64,000 bases of DNA from Eragrostis nindensis (GCA_012490785.1 JAAXCT010000061.1:1488001-1552000); one strand, 5' to 3'. Positions 34,644 to 47,250 are shown, numbered from the stretch's first letter. Numbers and translations: made by a program. Notes: generated by a model not told the origin, from the sequence alone.

Positions 34644-35397
34644 TGTTCAACACCCAAAGGCATGCTGGTGTGTAATGTTGTTTTCTCATTCTATATAGGT
34701 AGTTTTAAGGCCCATAGAAGGAAAAGAAAATCAAAGCAAGTAGCTAGTTCATTAAAAAAATCAAAAACAAATTTTGTCACAAAATATACGCCATTAAAAT
34801 TTGAGCCTCTTAAAACACTAAGTGTTATTTAGCTTTTCCCTCAAGTTCCGCGTCCGCAGAGTGCAGACCAGGTGTCATTTTTGAGATTTTGGTGGTTATA
34901 TGAAAAACATGGTACAAACACAAATAATTACATATACGCGTGCATATTTACCTATTTCAGCGCATTTAACACATACTATATAACTATAAATATCTACAAG
35001 AGAACCGGTCGATAAATATTGAGCATGAATAAGACGCCATTTCTATCTCATTATTGATAAGCACGCCTCGTATTAATGGAAAAAAAATAATTAGTCAACA
35101 ATGAGAGCACATATCTTCATGCATGTTTTGCCAAAACCCAAACAATTCAGACTTAAAAGTAGAACTGGCGTGCTTAAGATTATATTCACTTGCGAGAGCT
35201 CTCACATGGACAACATCACACACCATGATTAAGAAAACAAACGACATATTAATACTTTTACTGAGAACTGATGACCGAGTGATATTCGGCTCTAGTGGAC
35301 TTAGTGCACATTTGACAACTGACCACTGCTGTTGGTGATCTGATCCAAGCAGTGAAACAGTGCATTCGGCGGCACGCAAATTATTCACTCTACTGAT
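34644..35397. other. Intergenic region
   Basis: AT-rich sequence including the 3' flank of small TM gene copy 2. Nothing else is supported. Confidence 0.45.
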
Positions 35398-35829
35398 TCA
35401 GCTGATTACATTTTTGGAGGCTGCATGATCACAGCAAACCATGCATATCCACGACAACACGTACACTGAATGTCCTGATGACAGGAACATACGTTGGATT
35501 ACCAGCTGAGCAGCAGCCACACCGAGCGGTGCGGCTGAGGCGTAGACGATCTTCTTTGACCAGGCAGCACGGCGGCCGCAGGCGTCGTCAGCCAGCCAAA
35601 CGGAGGCGCCCACCTGGGTCACTCCGGCAAGGAGCACCACCAACAAGACGAGAAAGTAGCTGTGCTTATCGAACCCCGGCGGCGGCTCGCTCACCACCAA
35701 GCTGATGGCGATGGAGGCGGCGGCAAGGCCGAGCATTCCCAGCAACGCCACGAAAATGGACTGAGCGCCGAAGGTATTCGTACCGGCATTCTGTCCGTGC
35801 TGCTGGGCAAACTCCACGGAGCCCACCAT
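35398..35829 (-). CDS. Small three-TM membrane protein (family copy 2)
   Basis: Single-exon gene of 143 aa from the ATG at 35829 (MVGSVEFAQQHGQ). Hydrophobic segments are FVALLGMLGLAAASIAISLV, YFLVLLVVLLAGVTQVGASV and IVYASAAPLGVAAAQLVI. The signature LLAGVTQVGASVW corresponds to FVAGLAEVATAFW in copy 1 and FFAGVAEFIGAVW in copy 3. The C-terminal tail after IQRMFL is longer than in the other copies and Cys-containing (WICMVCC), so the ancestral stop may have been lost. Upstream DNA (about 36480-36980) is duplicated beside copy 3. An AT-rich AAATAAATAAA at about 35981-35995 could serve as TATA. Function unknown. Confidence 0.7.
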   Translation of the reverse strand: MVGSVEFAQQHGQNAGTNTFGAQSIFVALLGMLGLAAASIAISLVVSEPPPGFDKHSYFLVLLVVLLAGVTQVGASVWLADDACGRRAAWSKKIVYASAAPLGVAAAQLVIQRMFLSSGHSVYVLSWICMVCCDHAASKNVIS

Positions 35830-36479
35830 ATCTTGATCAATAATCGCTTCCTCAGACGAGAATTGACGAGTAGCAGTAGGAAATTGCAAGCAGGATATCA
35901 ATGGGAAGGAGCGGACAAACGCTACTGGCTCAGCTCGGAAATGAGAACTGCTGGTGGACGAACAGACTGAGCTTTGGCTGTTTATTTATTTGCGTGGCTA
36001 GTATCAACAATCCAATTAATATTTGTATTATATCGAATGTCTCATTAATTTATTTATACTCATATCGAATGTCTCTTAGCCGGACCGGACCGGACCGGTT
36101 TCTTGTAAATGTGAAAACTGGTTCGGTTTTGACCGGTTTGGTTAACCTAGGGTCTCGCACAAAGGCCTCAGGTGCTGAAAGATCGAAATCCTTATAAGTG
36201 GCCGCATGGCCAAATTTAAAGTTTTACCGGTCACTGCGGTAATTGTTACCGGCCGGTTTCGACCATTCTTTTAAATTTTGATAAAATTATTTTTTTAGTC
36301 ATTTTTCATCCAAAAATTTTCTTAGGTAGTGGGTGCGCGCGGTTCCTGTTAGTCTTGGAATAAAAAAAAAAAAGAGAAAGCTTTGGGACTTTGCGTGTGG
36401 GGCTGGGTGGGCGAGCGGCCATTCCCGACGAGGCGCTCCCGCGGCTGAGCAATCCGCGTGGGAACAAACCCAGTGGTCA

Positions 36480-36980
36480 TCTTCGCTCTCACGTAACGTA
36501 GACACATTCATGTTATTATTCGTGATGGCCACTACATATTTTCGACTACGTACTCGATCACTCACAGTTCGATTCTGCGCTGCATCTCGTACGATTTTGT
36601 TAATTGTTTAAATTCAGCAAGATTCTACAAAAGATACTTGAGTGACTCCGTCCATATGCGAACACGTACTGTGTCATCTTCTAAAAGATGAAGTATAATA
36701 TGGACTACTAATTCGGTCCATGGTACCGGTTCTTTCGCAATAGAAAACGTACATGGACATTTCCTTTCACAAAAAAAAAAAACGTACATGGACATGGTAT
36801 CGCTTTCACCTAAAAGCTGTACAAATTAAGGCCTCCTCTGGAACGCTGGAATTTCACAAGAATTGCACAGGAATTTCACAGGAAACAGTTCAATTTCACA
36901 GGAAAAATGCAGGAAAGAAAAAGTTTTCCTCCAATCCAAACGAGCCCTAAGGTTGCTTATACGGGCGACCCTTGCCCAAT
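36480..36980. repeat. Segmental duplication upstream of small TM gene copy 2
   Basis: This stretch aligns by eye with 59395-59735. Shared words include CACAGTTCGATTCTG, AGCAAGATTC, AAAAGATACT, GCAATAGAAAAC and AAGGTTGCTTAT in the same order. Both blocks lie upstream of a small TM gene on the minus strand, so gene and promoter region were duplicated together. Confidence 0.7.
36830..36947. mobile_element. Tourist-like MITE, TAA target duplication
   Basis: The 118-bp element begins GGCCTCCTCTGGAA and ends CCAAACGAGCCC, imperfect inverted ends. It is flanked by TAA at 36827-36829 and 36948-36950. The duplicated block at 59705-59725 reads straight through as ATTAAAGGTTGCTTAT without the element, an empty site that supports a real insertion. 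Confidence 0.8.
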
Positions 36981-37047
36981 GCCCAGCTTCCGTTTTCTGG
37001 CCTGGCCGCGGGAGACAGCTGACGACAGACGCGCTCCTGACGTTAGC

Positions 37048-37602
37048 CTTGTGCCTAGGGATGGCAACGGGTAGAAATCCATCGGATTTCCCCTCCTCAG
37101 ACCCTTACCTTTTAAAAAAATCTTCACCCGCTGGATAACCCAAGTAATGTCACGGGTAGAGTTTTCCACCATACCCATACCCGGCGGGTAAAATATACCC
37201 ATCGGGTACCCATACTCCCAACCATCTCGAAATTTCAGCAGTATAACAGCAGTAAATATGTATATCTAAGATTAATTCTAAAAGTGACATAACAGAAAAA
37301 CAGCACAAGCATATTTAGCAATTCAGCAACATCACCATTCATCACTTAACATCAAATACTACCACCAGTCTAGTACATGATCAGAAGTTTAAAAAAAATC
37401 ATCAAGTCATGGACCGGGTATCCACGGATGGCGGGTTCGGGTTCTGCTGAACCGCATCCTTACCCGGTCTACCCGATGGGTAAGCCTTTTCACCCATTAG
37501 TATACCTACGGATACAATTTTTCAACCAAATCCTCCCCCTAATAGGAGAAAAATCCGTCGGGTCGCGGGTAATGGGTACCCATTACCATCCCTACTTGTG
37601 CC
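37048..37602. mobile_element. hAT-type MITE with 8-bp TSD
   Basis: The 539-bp element at 37056-37594 starts TAGGGATGGCAACGGG and ends CCATTACCATCCCTA, inverted with a few mismatches. It is flanked by perfect 8-bp repeats CTTGTGCC (37048-37055 and 37595-37602). The 8-bp duplication and TAGGG terminus fit the hAT superfamily. No transposase is encoded. Confidence 0.9.
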
Positions 37603-39374
37603 CTTCTCCTCACCCTGCCCGCGAGAAATTCCAGCTTGGCGTTCGCTTCCGTACGTTCTTCTGCGCAGCTGGGACGTCCCTTGCAATGGCGGTCGCCTCC
37701 GTGGACGGCGTAACGCCGCGTCTCCTGTCTGTCTTTCATGCACAGGCACGGACGGACGGTGAACTACGGCGTCAAGAACGAAGCGTTAACATGCACGAGT
37801 CTTGTAAACGCGCGCGCGGCCTATATTGCCCCTTCAGTCTGCGAGCATAATCGCGAGCGCTCCAAGATCGATCCATCATAGTGGGCACCTGGATGCTGGT
37901 TAATGTCAGATGACGTGTTACATGTTTAAACTGCATTGTTGTCTCTGCCAGTGAATTCTTTCTCTGAATCTGTAATACCCAAGCAGCCAGTGGAACCTGG
38001 AACGGCTGCCGGCTGGAGGCTAAGCTGGGCGGCTAACATGTTGGCGTTTCGGCGGCGAAAAAGGTTAATTACGATCGAGCAGGCGGCTTCCATCTCACGT
38101 AATGCCTTGTGAGTACGTGCTGCCCATTATGCCCGATTACGTGACAGTAACACTAACACACTTCGCACGCAGGTATATTCCCCTGTTTTGCTCTTTCAAG
38201 AATGTTATCCTACCATCACGGTATCTAAGACACCGAATCTATCGTTGCGCAGACTTTCAGTGGTAATATATTATGTATGGATGGCCCCGTAGTACCCGTT
38301 TCCGATCCATATAAAACTGCATGAAAATTGACAAACATGAAACAACATCGCTTTCATTAAGAAGTGTATAGACTATAGTTTAAGCTGACAAAGTATGATG
38401 ACCCCATGGGGAAGAGGTACTGTAGGAGAGGACTACCCAGCGATATAGTAGCATTCATTTCACTTTCAAAGCTTAGACGTTGACATATTAATGAAAAAAA
38501 ATAAAAACTACTACCACTTATGAAAAATATTCAAATATCAATACAAATGTTTATAAATAAATAACCCAGCATTTGCATTATTAGAAAATACATAAATCTT
38601 GTTACACATTGCATGCGTTTAAGGGGTGAAAATTGCAGTTCAAACAATCTTGTATCTAAAAAATATATATAGCATACTAATGTAAAAACTGGGAAGTGGG
38701 CTCCGATGGCGAAGTAGCTCAGCCATGCATATATAAACCCCTGGATGTGGATGGTGGCACAGAGATACAAAGAAATTGAAGTGAGTCTATGACAAGCGGA
38801 GCCCATAGTTATTGGGAGTCAGCTATTGGGAGAGTGCAAAATCACTTGCTCCTAATATCCTGAAGATGCTATTGGGAGCCTCCCAATACCGTTTTATTAG
38901 GAGTGAATTATTGTGAGACTGTCAGAGTTGCTCTTAATTTCTGTATGTGTCTTAAGCACACAGACTTTGCCAATGTGATGACTGTCACACCTCGCTGACC
39001 ACCTAGACATAATGCCCCAAGAAACATATATCTATCAATATTCAAGTGACAGGTGCCATGCAACTAATCTATCATAGAGTTGGACATTTGTTCGATAGAT
39101 GTGTCGCACAACTGGTTCGCAAGAAAAGCTGACTATCCTCAATTTCCCTAGACTGTATAATACGCAAAGAAATCGAAAAGAGGATGCCAAATGACTTATC
39201 CAAAATCACTCTGGGAGTTCACAAACAAAGCTATGCTAATTTTAAAGAAACCATAATTTATAGTAGGCCAAAGAGTATGGTCTGACCCGTTCCCGGTTAT
39301 GGCTTCCCTTGATCTGAACCGTTATCAGGCCCAGGCTATCGTGTACCTTTTTGTTTGCAGCGGTTCATGGGTAG
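37603..39374. other. Intergenic region left of the large retrotransposon
   Basis: Mixed-composition DNA without a supported gene. A segment near 38806-38950 has repeated ATTGGGAG and CTATTGGGAG words and a GTTGCTCTTA end, and might be a degenerate MITE. Boundaries could not be set. Confidence 0.4.
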
Positions 39375-40055
39375 TGACGTGTAACGCCTTGAAAATCGAC
39401 CCTAAAAATCTTAAATAAAAATCGAAACTTAAATCGGAAGTTTTCAAAACTTTTCAAAAATCCCTCTCTTGTTCTGGACCACACCAACTGGATTTTCCGG
39501 TCTGGTCTATTTCTTTCCCTTCTCCATCCTTGCGCGCTAAATTGCCGTCCAGCGCGTTTTTACCTTCACCTACCCAGTGACCGTCATTTATTCCGTCGCA
39601 TAAGCTGGCACATCGCTCGGCCCCGCACGAGTCATCTCGTCACATTAATTATCTCGAATGACCTGACGACACTATGCACTATGCTTGAGTCGTCTCGTCG
39701 TCTTGAACCTTGTGCCAACACTATGCACTATGCTTGAGTCGTCTCGTCACCTCAAACCACGTGACGACACTATACACTATGCTTGTGTTATCTCGTCGCG
39801 TCTCGTCGTTGTCTCATCAGCCCAAATCCATACGCCACACCATTGGCCCCGCCGTCTCGTCATTGTCTCTTCTTCCACCCCGTGCACTGGCACAGCACGC
39901 ATGTTTTCTTTACCTATCTCGGTCCGCGCCTTTTAATCTCGCCTACCCGTGCCTTTATTCAAGCCTGCATGTACCATCCCATCAACCCAAAGTCTCACTC
40001 CGCTCCGGCAGCCCCGCTATCCCATCACTCTAAAGCAACACTCCACCTTGCCGCT

Positions 40056-43000
40056 TGTCACACCCGGTTTTAAGAACAAAACCAAGTGCTCATCTATATG
40101 TGTGCCCAGGATCAAGTTTCACACATATAGGACAAAGTATAGCAAAGCAGAGTAACCAATGTCATAATTAAATCGAATATCATTATAGTAAATGTCTCAA
40201 AGGACTATAAGAATACAAACGCTAGCGGAAGACTCCATAACACCACAGGCAATCGACCGGGGGCTCCACAAGCTTAGTCTTCACCATCATCTCCAAAGTT
40301 GGCAATCTTCAATCTCTGAGCAGCATTTGATATTGTAGTGGAAATAGCAAGTGTGAGTACATATCGTACTCCGCAAGTGGGGGAAAATATGACATGCAGG
40401 CTTAAAAGAAGAAAGGCTACAACATGGTTCATTTGCATAAATGCCAACTATAACATAAGACACATTTTATAAGCAACCTATATTACTAGGTGTGTTGAGA
40501 CTACCCATCAATTAAATTAAGTAAAATAAAACAAAAGTCCACAAAGGACACCATCCACACAGGACTACGGTTCACACAGGACCGTGAGGGAAAAGATCAC
40601 TAAGATTCATGTGTTTCACCCAGAAACCACCCAACCAACCAACACCCACTAATCGTGCGAAAGGGCCATGCCGCTCGTAACCGTGAGCACGGCTTTCATG
40701 AAAGTTTTACACTCTGCAGAGGTGGCACCACTTTACCCACAAGATAGAGATTCCCGTAGAGCCATTCCACTTCCGAGGTAGATGACCGGGGTTTCTCTAC
40801 TAGCCTTTACAAAGAATGCTCCCAACAATGTAACTCGCTCATTAAGGATCCACAGCCGTACATAAGTGTTGGTTCACAGAAACCCACAGTTCACACAGGA
40901 CCATGACTCAAGAGCCAACACCCCAGCTGCCCCCTCTGATGCCAGGCGGTTCCCAGGATCACAAAGCATCCATTCCCCACTCTCCCAATAGCGAGTACAA
41001 AATTAAGAACACCCTAATTATTTGGCTAGCCTACCCATTATCAGTCTTGTGATGGCACTGTTGTCATGGTTACACGTTCCACGAACCGGTCCTTAGCTGA
41101 TCCGAGCAAGAACTATTCTCAAACCAAATGTTCACCGAGAACCATCCAAACCATCCCCTTGCTCAGACCCTAGCTTCCCATGTTGCTAAACAAATTAGCA
41201 GATTAACACTTAGTTGAAGTATACCATTAGTCAAGATTAACATGATAAGGTGATTGACTCAACAGCAAGGCTAAGCAACAACTACCCAAAGGCAACCACC
41301 ATAAGCTAGGGTGACAAGGAATGATATGGAACAGGTAAAGTAGACACATAGGATTCAATATTAAACAAGCATGCATGTTTATAAAAGACACATTTAAAAA
41401 AACATAGGTTCAGAATGGTCAAGGACACTTGCCTCAATCATAGTGTTGCTGCTCAGAGTCTTCATGTCTTGATCTTTGTCTTGATAACTCTCGAACGGGC
41501 GCGTTCTCTATTTAACCGTAACATGCAAAGCACACATAGCACAAACAATAAGGAACAGTACACCAAACAGTATCAAAATGCTACAAAAACTGTACTAAAA
41601 GCTAGAGCTCGATCCTACGATCGCGTGAGCGCAAGAATCGCTTAAAACGGAGTTATGGTTGAAAAGATATGCAAGTTCAAAGTTACATGGACTAAAACAG
41701 GAATTACAGAAACGTATGTGCTCTGAACATGTGCGTGTTCCCGTTGATGTGATGCATGTTTGAGGATAAGGTTTCCACAGTACCGTGCGCAACATTGTGG
41801 AACATAACGAACACATGATGATTGTGGCACGGAATCACCTGAAAATGAGATCGAATGGTTGGATCTCAACGAGGTTGTTCTGTGACAACTGATGGTGGCA
41901 TGGTGTTCCTGGCTGATTCCTGCAGTATCTTGGGGAATCCTTCGGGGAAGTTGTAGTAGATTTGCTGGAACACAATTGGGAATTGATTATGCATCAAAAC
42001 TTGCAAGGGATTGGATGGAATACGGAGAGAATTACCATCAGGCGCGCTGGATGGATCCAGAACAGGTAGCAGTGGTCATTGCAAATCAGATCCCCGTTGA
42101 TTCAGGTCAGATCTTGGCATGATCTTTTGATATGTTGTAGAGGACTTCATGGCGCATCTCTGGGCAAAATTTGGCGGCATTTGGATGGGTGGATCATCGG
42201 GAACGTGGATGCCAATCTGCGGCAGCGCGGCTGGACGCGAAGGCGGCGGCAGCCTTGCGGCGCGGTTAGGGTTTGAGGGTTGAAGGTGGGCGTGGGGGAG
42301 AGCAGGTGGGACGTGGGGAGGGGCTCAAATATATATAGAGGGAGTGGTCTAGGGTTTGGGAGAGGTTTTGGGCTTGGCCCATAGAGGAGAGGGGCGTGGA
42401 AAACTGGGCTTCGGCCCAATCGGCATTGAAACGAAAGGAGAGATGTGTGGGGAGGGCGGGCTGCCCTAGCATTCGGCCCGAGAGGGTTTGAGAGGGTAGG
42501 GAGGACGTGGGGAAAGCCCAGGTGTTTATAGAAAAAAAGTGGGATGGTGTGTCATTGAAAGAAAACGCGAGAATGAGGAGGGAAGTGTATCAATCGAGTG
42601 TTAAATGCAGTTTTTCTTCCTCTTCGTGCGAAAACGGTAAGCGGAATGAATGTGGATGGAAGCATAGCTTGGATGTAGAATGTGGGAGACATCATGTCGA
42701 CATGAATGAATGTATAGATGGCGAGAGGTGATGTTATAAAAGGAAATAACACAACTCATGGGGTCAGAATGAACATGCACAAGCCTGAATTTACATTGAT
42801 GCGGAATGGAATAAAGAAAACAAGAAAATCTCTCAACTCGATCTACAGAGTCGTAGACGGAGCTGAAGATCATGGTTGAATAGATCAAGGTACAAATTTA
42901 TAAATGCATAATGAGAGAAACAATGATTCCACTCAACGAAGATCAAAATGACAAGGGATCAAAGAAATTTATATTAAAGATATAAAAGATTGACTAGGTA

Positions 43001-44807
43001 TAAGACATGACACACAAATGATATGCATTATTTTAACACCCAACATTATGTTGTGTAACGATGACATGTGCACCTGCCATTGCATCGACATAAATATGGT
43101 AATTAAAATAATATAATACCATTGTATGGTTATGCCAATACAGAGGCCACGAGGTAGCATGACTTGTAAAGAGTCTGTGGAATGGATAAGCAGATTGGTT
43201 GGAGGTGTAAGATAAGTGAGGAGGAACTAGGTAAACAAGAACACGCTACAAGAACAAAAGAGATAACAGGAGATATATGAAGGATTTGTAGGATTCCTTA
43301 CCCAAGACTGTGCTGTCCAAAGCAACGATGCAAAGGAAAATGTGCACACCGGTGGGGAGTCGAACGACGGTGTTAATGGACATGAGGGATAGAGAAAAAT
43401 GATCAGGGAGACCTGATTTCCATAGGGGAGACGAGATAGGGATCTGACCATCGATGTTCTTGGTAGATAGGGATGTACGGCAACTACGATGCAACCCTTG
43501 GTGTTGCACGATACGATGGCAAGCAGATTTTGTGCATGCTAGGATTTGCAGGGCGATGTGGTGTTCTTAACTAGATAGAGCAGGGCTCGCTACTAGTCAA
43601 GTTATAACGAGGAGACACGGATTTTATGGGTCATGGCTGAATGAAACAAGACACAAAAGAGAGGCAAATGTGTTTATTTTTGCGGGGCTCAAGGTGAGCT
43701 ATAGATGGAGCTTAAGACTGAATTGCAACGGCTGTAGCTAGTCTTCAACCAGAGTGAGGCAAAAGGGGAGAAGGAATAAATAACAACAGTGGTTTGCTGT
43801 GACTTATTTGTAACTAGTTTGCATGCAAAGATAGAAAAAGAGAAAAGAAACACAAAGAATGTTGGGGTCTTCTTGGTGTTATCTGTTTTAGTTAGAAGTT
43901 GAGATACAAATAAGAGTAAGAAAGAAAGAAGTAAGGCCTGATCGAGATACTGAGTTGCAGGAATTGGTGCATGTAGAAGGCAGAGAGAGAGCCAAAAGGA
44001 AAGGGAAAAGGTTGTCGAAAGCTGCAACCTTGGGTTCCAATATAGCTACGTATGTAGATTACAAGTAAGTCACGATGGATAGAAAATAAACAAAGGAATG
44101 AAACGTGTGGGGTACAAGCTGATGGAGAGACATAAAGAAATTAGAAATGATTGAATAATGAAATCAAGCTGCTCGCAGGTGGCTTGATTGCTTGCAAACA
44201 AAGGTTAGAAATGAACAGAGAGTAGAACGGCAGAGTAGCAGCAAAGAGAATGGCTTGGTTATACATAAGCTTCATGCCACGATCGAAGGAAAAGAAATTA
44301 AGAGTGGCTGACAACTCTGGAATGACATCGATACTTGGTGGCTGAAAGGAGAGGAAATAGAAAGAAATCAAGGATGTAAAATAACGGACAAACAGAGATA
44401 TTGAATTGCATCTTTTTGATGCAGGCAGATAGCTTGGTTGTTTTGAAGATGTGGGGGAAAAGAAAATAGAAGAAAAGAATAAGGTGACAGCTTGGCCGAA
44501 ATTAGGCCTATGTTAGGAATAGGATTTTTATCGATATTCGATCACTAATCCGAACTATAGAAACACTATCGAGTTTTGAAATTCATTTATTCACACACAG
44601 AAATACCTAATGCATCTAACCAGCATGAATGCAACAAATAAATTTATATAGCCTATATTAGTTTATATTATTTAGAAAATAATTCCTTTGCCTACATAAA
44701 AGCGATAACACTCAATTAATAAAGCAAAGTTTTAAACTATTCCAAAAAGTTTTAAAATTTAGTGAAATTTATTCACAAACCAAAATTTGAAATTTTGGGA
44801 TGTGACA
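40056..44807 (-). mobile_element. Nested solo LTR, 4,752 bp, opposite orientation
   Basis: The insert begins TGTCACACCCGG and ends GGATGTGACA on the + strand and is flanked by CCGCT on both sides (40051-40055 and 44808-44812), a perfect 5-bp duplication. Read on the minus strand it starts TGTCACATCCC and ends CCGGGTGTGACA, the layout of an LTR. I found no internal LTR junction, primer site or coding region, so it appears to be a single very large LTR left by recombination. A TATA-like run on the minus strand sits near 42331-42340, mid-element, as expected between U3 and R. A non-autonomous element of unknown type is the alternative. Confidence 0.75.
42330..42338 (-). promoter_or_regulatory. 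TATA-like element of the nested LTR
   Basis: TATATATAT on the minus strand is followed by GC-rich leader-like sequence. It would start transcription toward lower coordinates, consistent with the orientation inferred from the LTR ends. Confidence 0.5.
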
Positions 44808-45151
44808 CCGCTCCAATCCAGCAGCCTTCCTTGTGCTCCGCAGAGCATTCACTACGCTGCTCGCTCTAGTCCCGTCGCTCTGGCTCGCGCACGCAGCTAC
44901 GCGACGCACTGCCCACGCCGCAAGTGGCCATGTGCCTGCTCGCTCGCGTCCTGTCACTCCAAAACCACACGCCTTCACTCCTCACTCTGCGCCGTGCAGC
45001 ACGCGCCGTCCCATCACCACGCCGCGCTGCGCGCTAGCCGCCACACCGCCCAGCGCCAGGCTCCACTGCTCGCAAACAGTGGCGACGACCTGCGCACAGC
45101 AATCCCGTTGTCGTCATCGCGAGCCAAGTCTTGGCGAGCTCCTCCACCGCC

Positions 45152-45158
45152 TATAAAA
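45152..45158 (+). promoter_or_regulatory. TATA box of the 5' LTR
   Basis: TATAAAA in the context GCCTATAAAAGGGCCCC. The same box is at 54844-54850 in the 3' LTR. It marks the U3/R boundary about 25-30 bp downstream. Confidence 0.8.
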
Positions 45159-45207
45159 GGGCCCCTGAACTCCGCCTCACCCCAGCCCCGCCGAGACGCC
45201 GTCCAGG

Positions 45208-46966
45208 TGAGCATTAGCCCGCCCCCATGCTGTTTCCCTCTCTCTCTCTCCGGAGCCACTTTGCCTCGGTCAAGTGACCATTGAGCTTGCCCGTGCCTGC
45301 AGCCACCTCACAAGCTTGCTCAATCACCCCATCTCTCTCTGCTCCAAGCCACCACCAGCAGCCCAGCACGTACACGTGCTGATATTTCCCTCCCGAGTTT
45401 ATTTTCGGAATTAATCCAGTACCCGTACTGTAAATTCCGTATCTCCACCGTCCGACCTCCGATTGACCTCGTTCTTCCTCCTAAATTCATCTAAAATCGA
45501 GCTCTATCCATTCCTACCAGTTTCATCTCTTGTAGAGCTCATCCTCTATTTCTTTTGTATTTATTTGTGTTTGTTTGCTTGTTTGTTGTTTGCCGGTCGC
45601 ACGTTTAGCTAACGGAGAGTACGAGTACGGGGAGGAGGAGGAGCAGGAACCAGGAGCCGGAGACTTCGAGCAGGAGCTTCCCGAGGACGTCAACGAAGGC
45701 AAGTCACAATCCGTTTTCCCTTTGATCATACTGCTCCTATGTTTTATAAACACAACCCGTAGCAGCCGTTTTATTGCATGAAATGATTGCCCTGATGTTT
45801 GCAAAACCTTTGTGTAGTATGACCAAGACCACTGAGCCTTATATTACCTGTCCTAATTTATTCCCTATGAAACTTAGGAAATCCATGTATGAATATTATT
45901 TACGCATGGATGATTGCCTTGTTATAGAAATGCTTAGGACTGTGTATCACTAAGTGCTCTACTTATATCTAGATTTTGCAAATGTGAAAACCGTGATTGG
46001 TGTTGTGTGGTAGTAGTAAGGTTGGGTGATAACTTAAGAAAGATGAATGAATGAACTTGGGTTAGAGCTGAGGTGATCCTGATGATATTTATGGAAGATT
46101 AAGCGTCGCCTCTGTGGTGTGCTTATGACAAGTGATTTGGGAGATGAATGCCGCCTCTGTGGTGGGTTCATATATGTGGAGATGATTGCCTTGGCTCGTA
46201 TAAGGACCGAGTTGCTTGTGACATCCTACCTAGCCGTTTATTCAGTGCGACCACACTACCGTGTATGCGGCACGGCTTAGTCTAAACCCCGCCAGCTAGT
46301 CTGTTAATCACCTGGAGGCTGGAGATGCAATGGGAGCCCATGGAGCAGGTGACGTGGTGCAGACGTGTGCGACCCGGTCGAGGACCTAGATCAGAGGCTA
46401 GACCCCTGGATAACTCCCATGGCGATTAGTCGGGACGATGCTGTGATGGGTAATGGCTTTGTGAGTCTTCACACCCACGAGCGCGGTGGCTTGTGATGCA
46501 CTCAGATTGTGGGTACAGCGTACAACCTCTGCAGAGTGTTAAAAATCTATTCGAATAGCCGAGTCCACGGTCACGGACATGGCTTTGGTTCGGTCCAAGA
46601 ACTAGCATAGGTTGGGTGCTTATCTCCTTGATGTGTGAGTTGTTTTTGAGAATAGGTCCGGCCTCCCGCCGAAGGTTGTCGTGGACGGGGTGTCCGGCAA
46701 CGTAAAACTTGACCAACCCCTTAATATCTTAATTTGATGCTTTTGCTAAAATGCTTTATAAACTGAACCCTTGCATGTGTAAAACTTGCTTTATTGCAAT
46801 GTTAAACCTGTTGGCCTTTACCTTGCTACTGCCAAATGCATACCTTTATCCATTGATGATAGGGTAAGGGTTGCGACTTGCTGAGTACCTTTGTACTCAT
46901 TCTTGCTTGCTGATTACAGAGGAAGATCCAGACTTCGTCGACGCCGACGGTGAGGAAGACGATTAA
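45208..46966 (+). other. Intron-like leader with acidic open frame inside 5' LTR
   Basis: About 50 bp after the TATA box lies a strong donor (GTCCAG|GTGAGC, 45208). An acceptor CGTTTAG precedes an acidic exon (45601-45698, NGEYEYGEEEEQEPGAGDF and onward to ELPEDVNE). That exon ends at AACGAAG|GCAAGT, a textbook GC donor, and an acceptor ATTACAG lies at 46913-46919. The joined frame continues EEDPDFVDADGEEDD and stops at 46964-46966. An AATAAA near 47208 lies at the LTR end. The 3' LTR keeps every one of these signals. No AUG lies upstream in this frame within the predicted leader, so translation is unproven. It may simply be a spliced leader. Confidence 0.4.
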
Positions 46967-47237
46967 GCTTGGTCTCGTCCGCACCCGAGCTGCCTGTGGC
47001 ATTAGTCTACCGCTTAGTTGCTTCCGCTATGCCGTTTGATGACCTAGAAGTCATCTTCTGGTTTAGCTTTGTGTTTACTGTTGCCTATCTACTAGTGTTC
47101 TTGTTGCTTCTTAATCGACCCCTGCCAGGTCGCGACTTGTAATATCATCTGTTGTAAGACTTGATTGTACCAGCGACTGATCCAGGGACTGGTATAATAA
47201 AGTGTTTTAGCTCCTGGGATAACCGGGGCGCTTCAGG

Positions 47238-47250
47238 TGGTATCAGAGGC
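47238..47250 (+). other. Primer-binding site of RIRE3-like element
   Basis: TGGTATCAGAGGC lies two bases after the 5' LTR and is complementary to initiator methionine tRNA. Confidence 0.92.

Larger units (their letters stand above)
39380..47235 (+). repeat. 5' LTR of RIRE3-like element, split by solo LTR
   Basis: LTR sequence occupies 39380-40055 and 44813-47235, 3,099 bp in total. This equals the 3' LTR length exactly once the nested insertion and one CCGCT copy are removed. Confidence 0.93.

Noticed and set aside
39685..40155. Ser/His/Pro-rich open frames in the 5' LTR, repeated in the 3' LTR
   Set aside because: They lie upstream of the LTR TATA box, so they are U3 sequence and not likely transcribed. 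Conservation is only due to LTR identity.
44787..45284. 165-aa open frame across the LTR TATA box
   Set aside because: It begins inside the nested solo LTR and runs over the promoter and a splice donor; the frame is accidental.
46426..46716. Minus-strand open frame present in both LTRs
   Set aside because: No start context or domain. It lies in the predicted intron of the LTR transcript and is preserved only because the LTRs are nearly identical.
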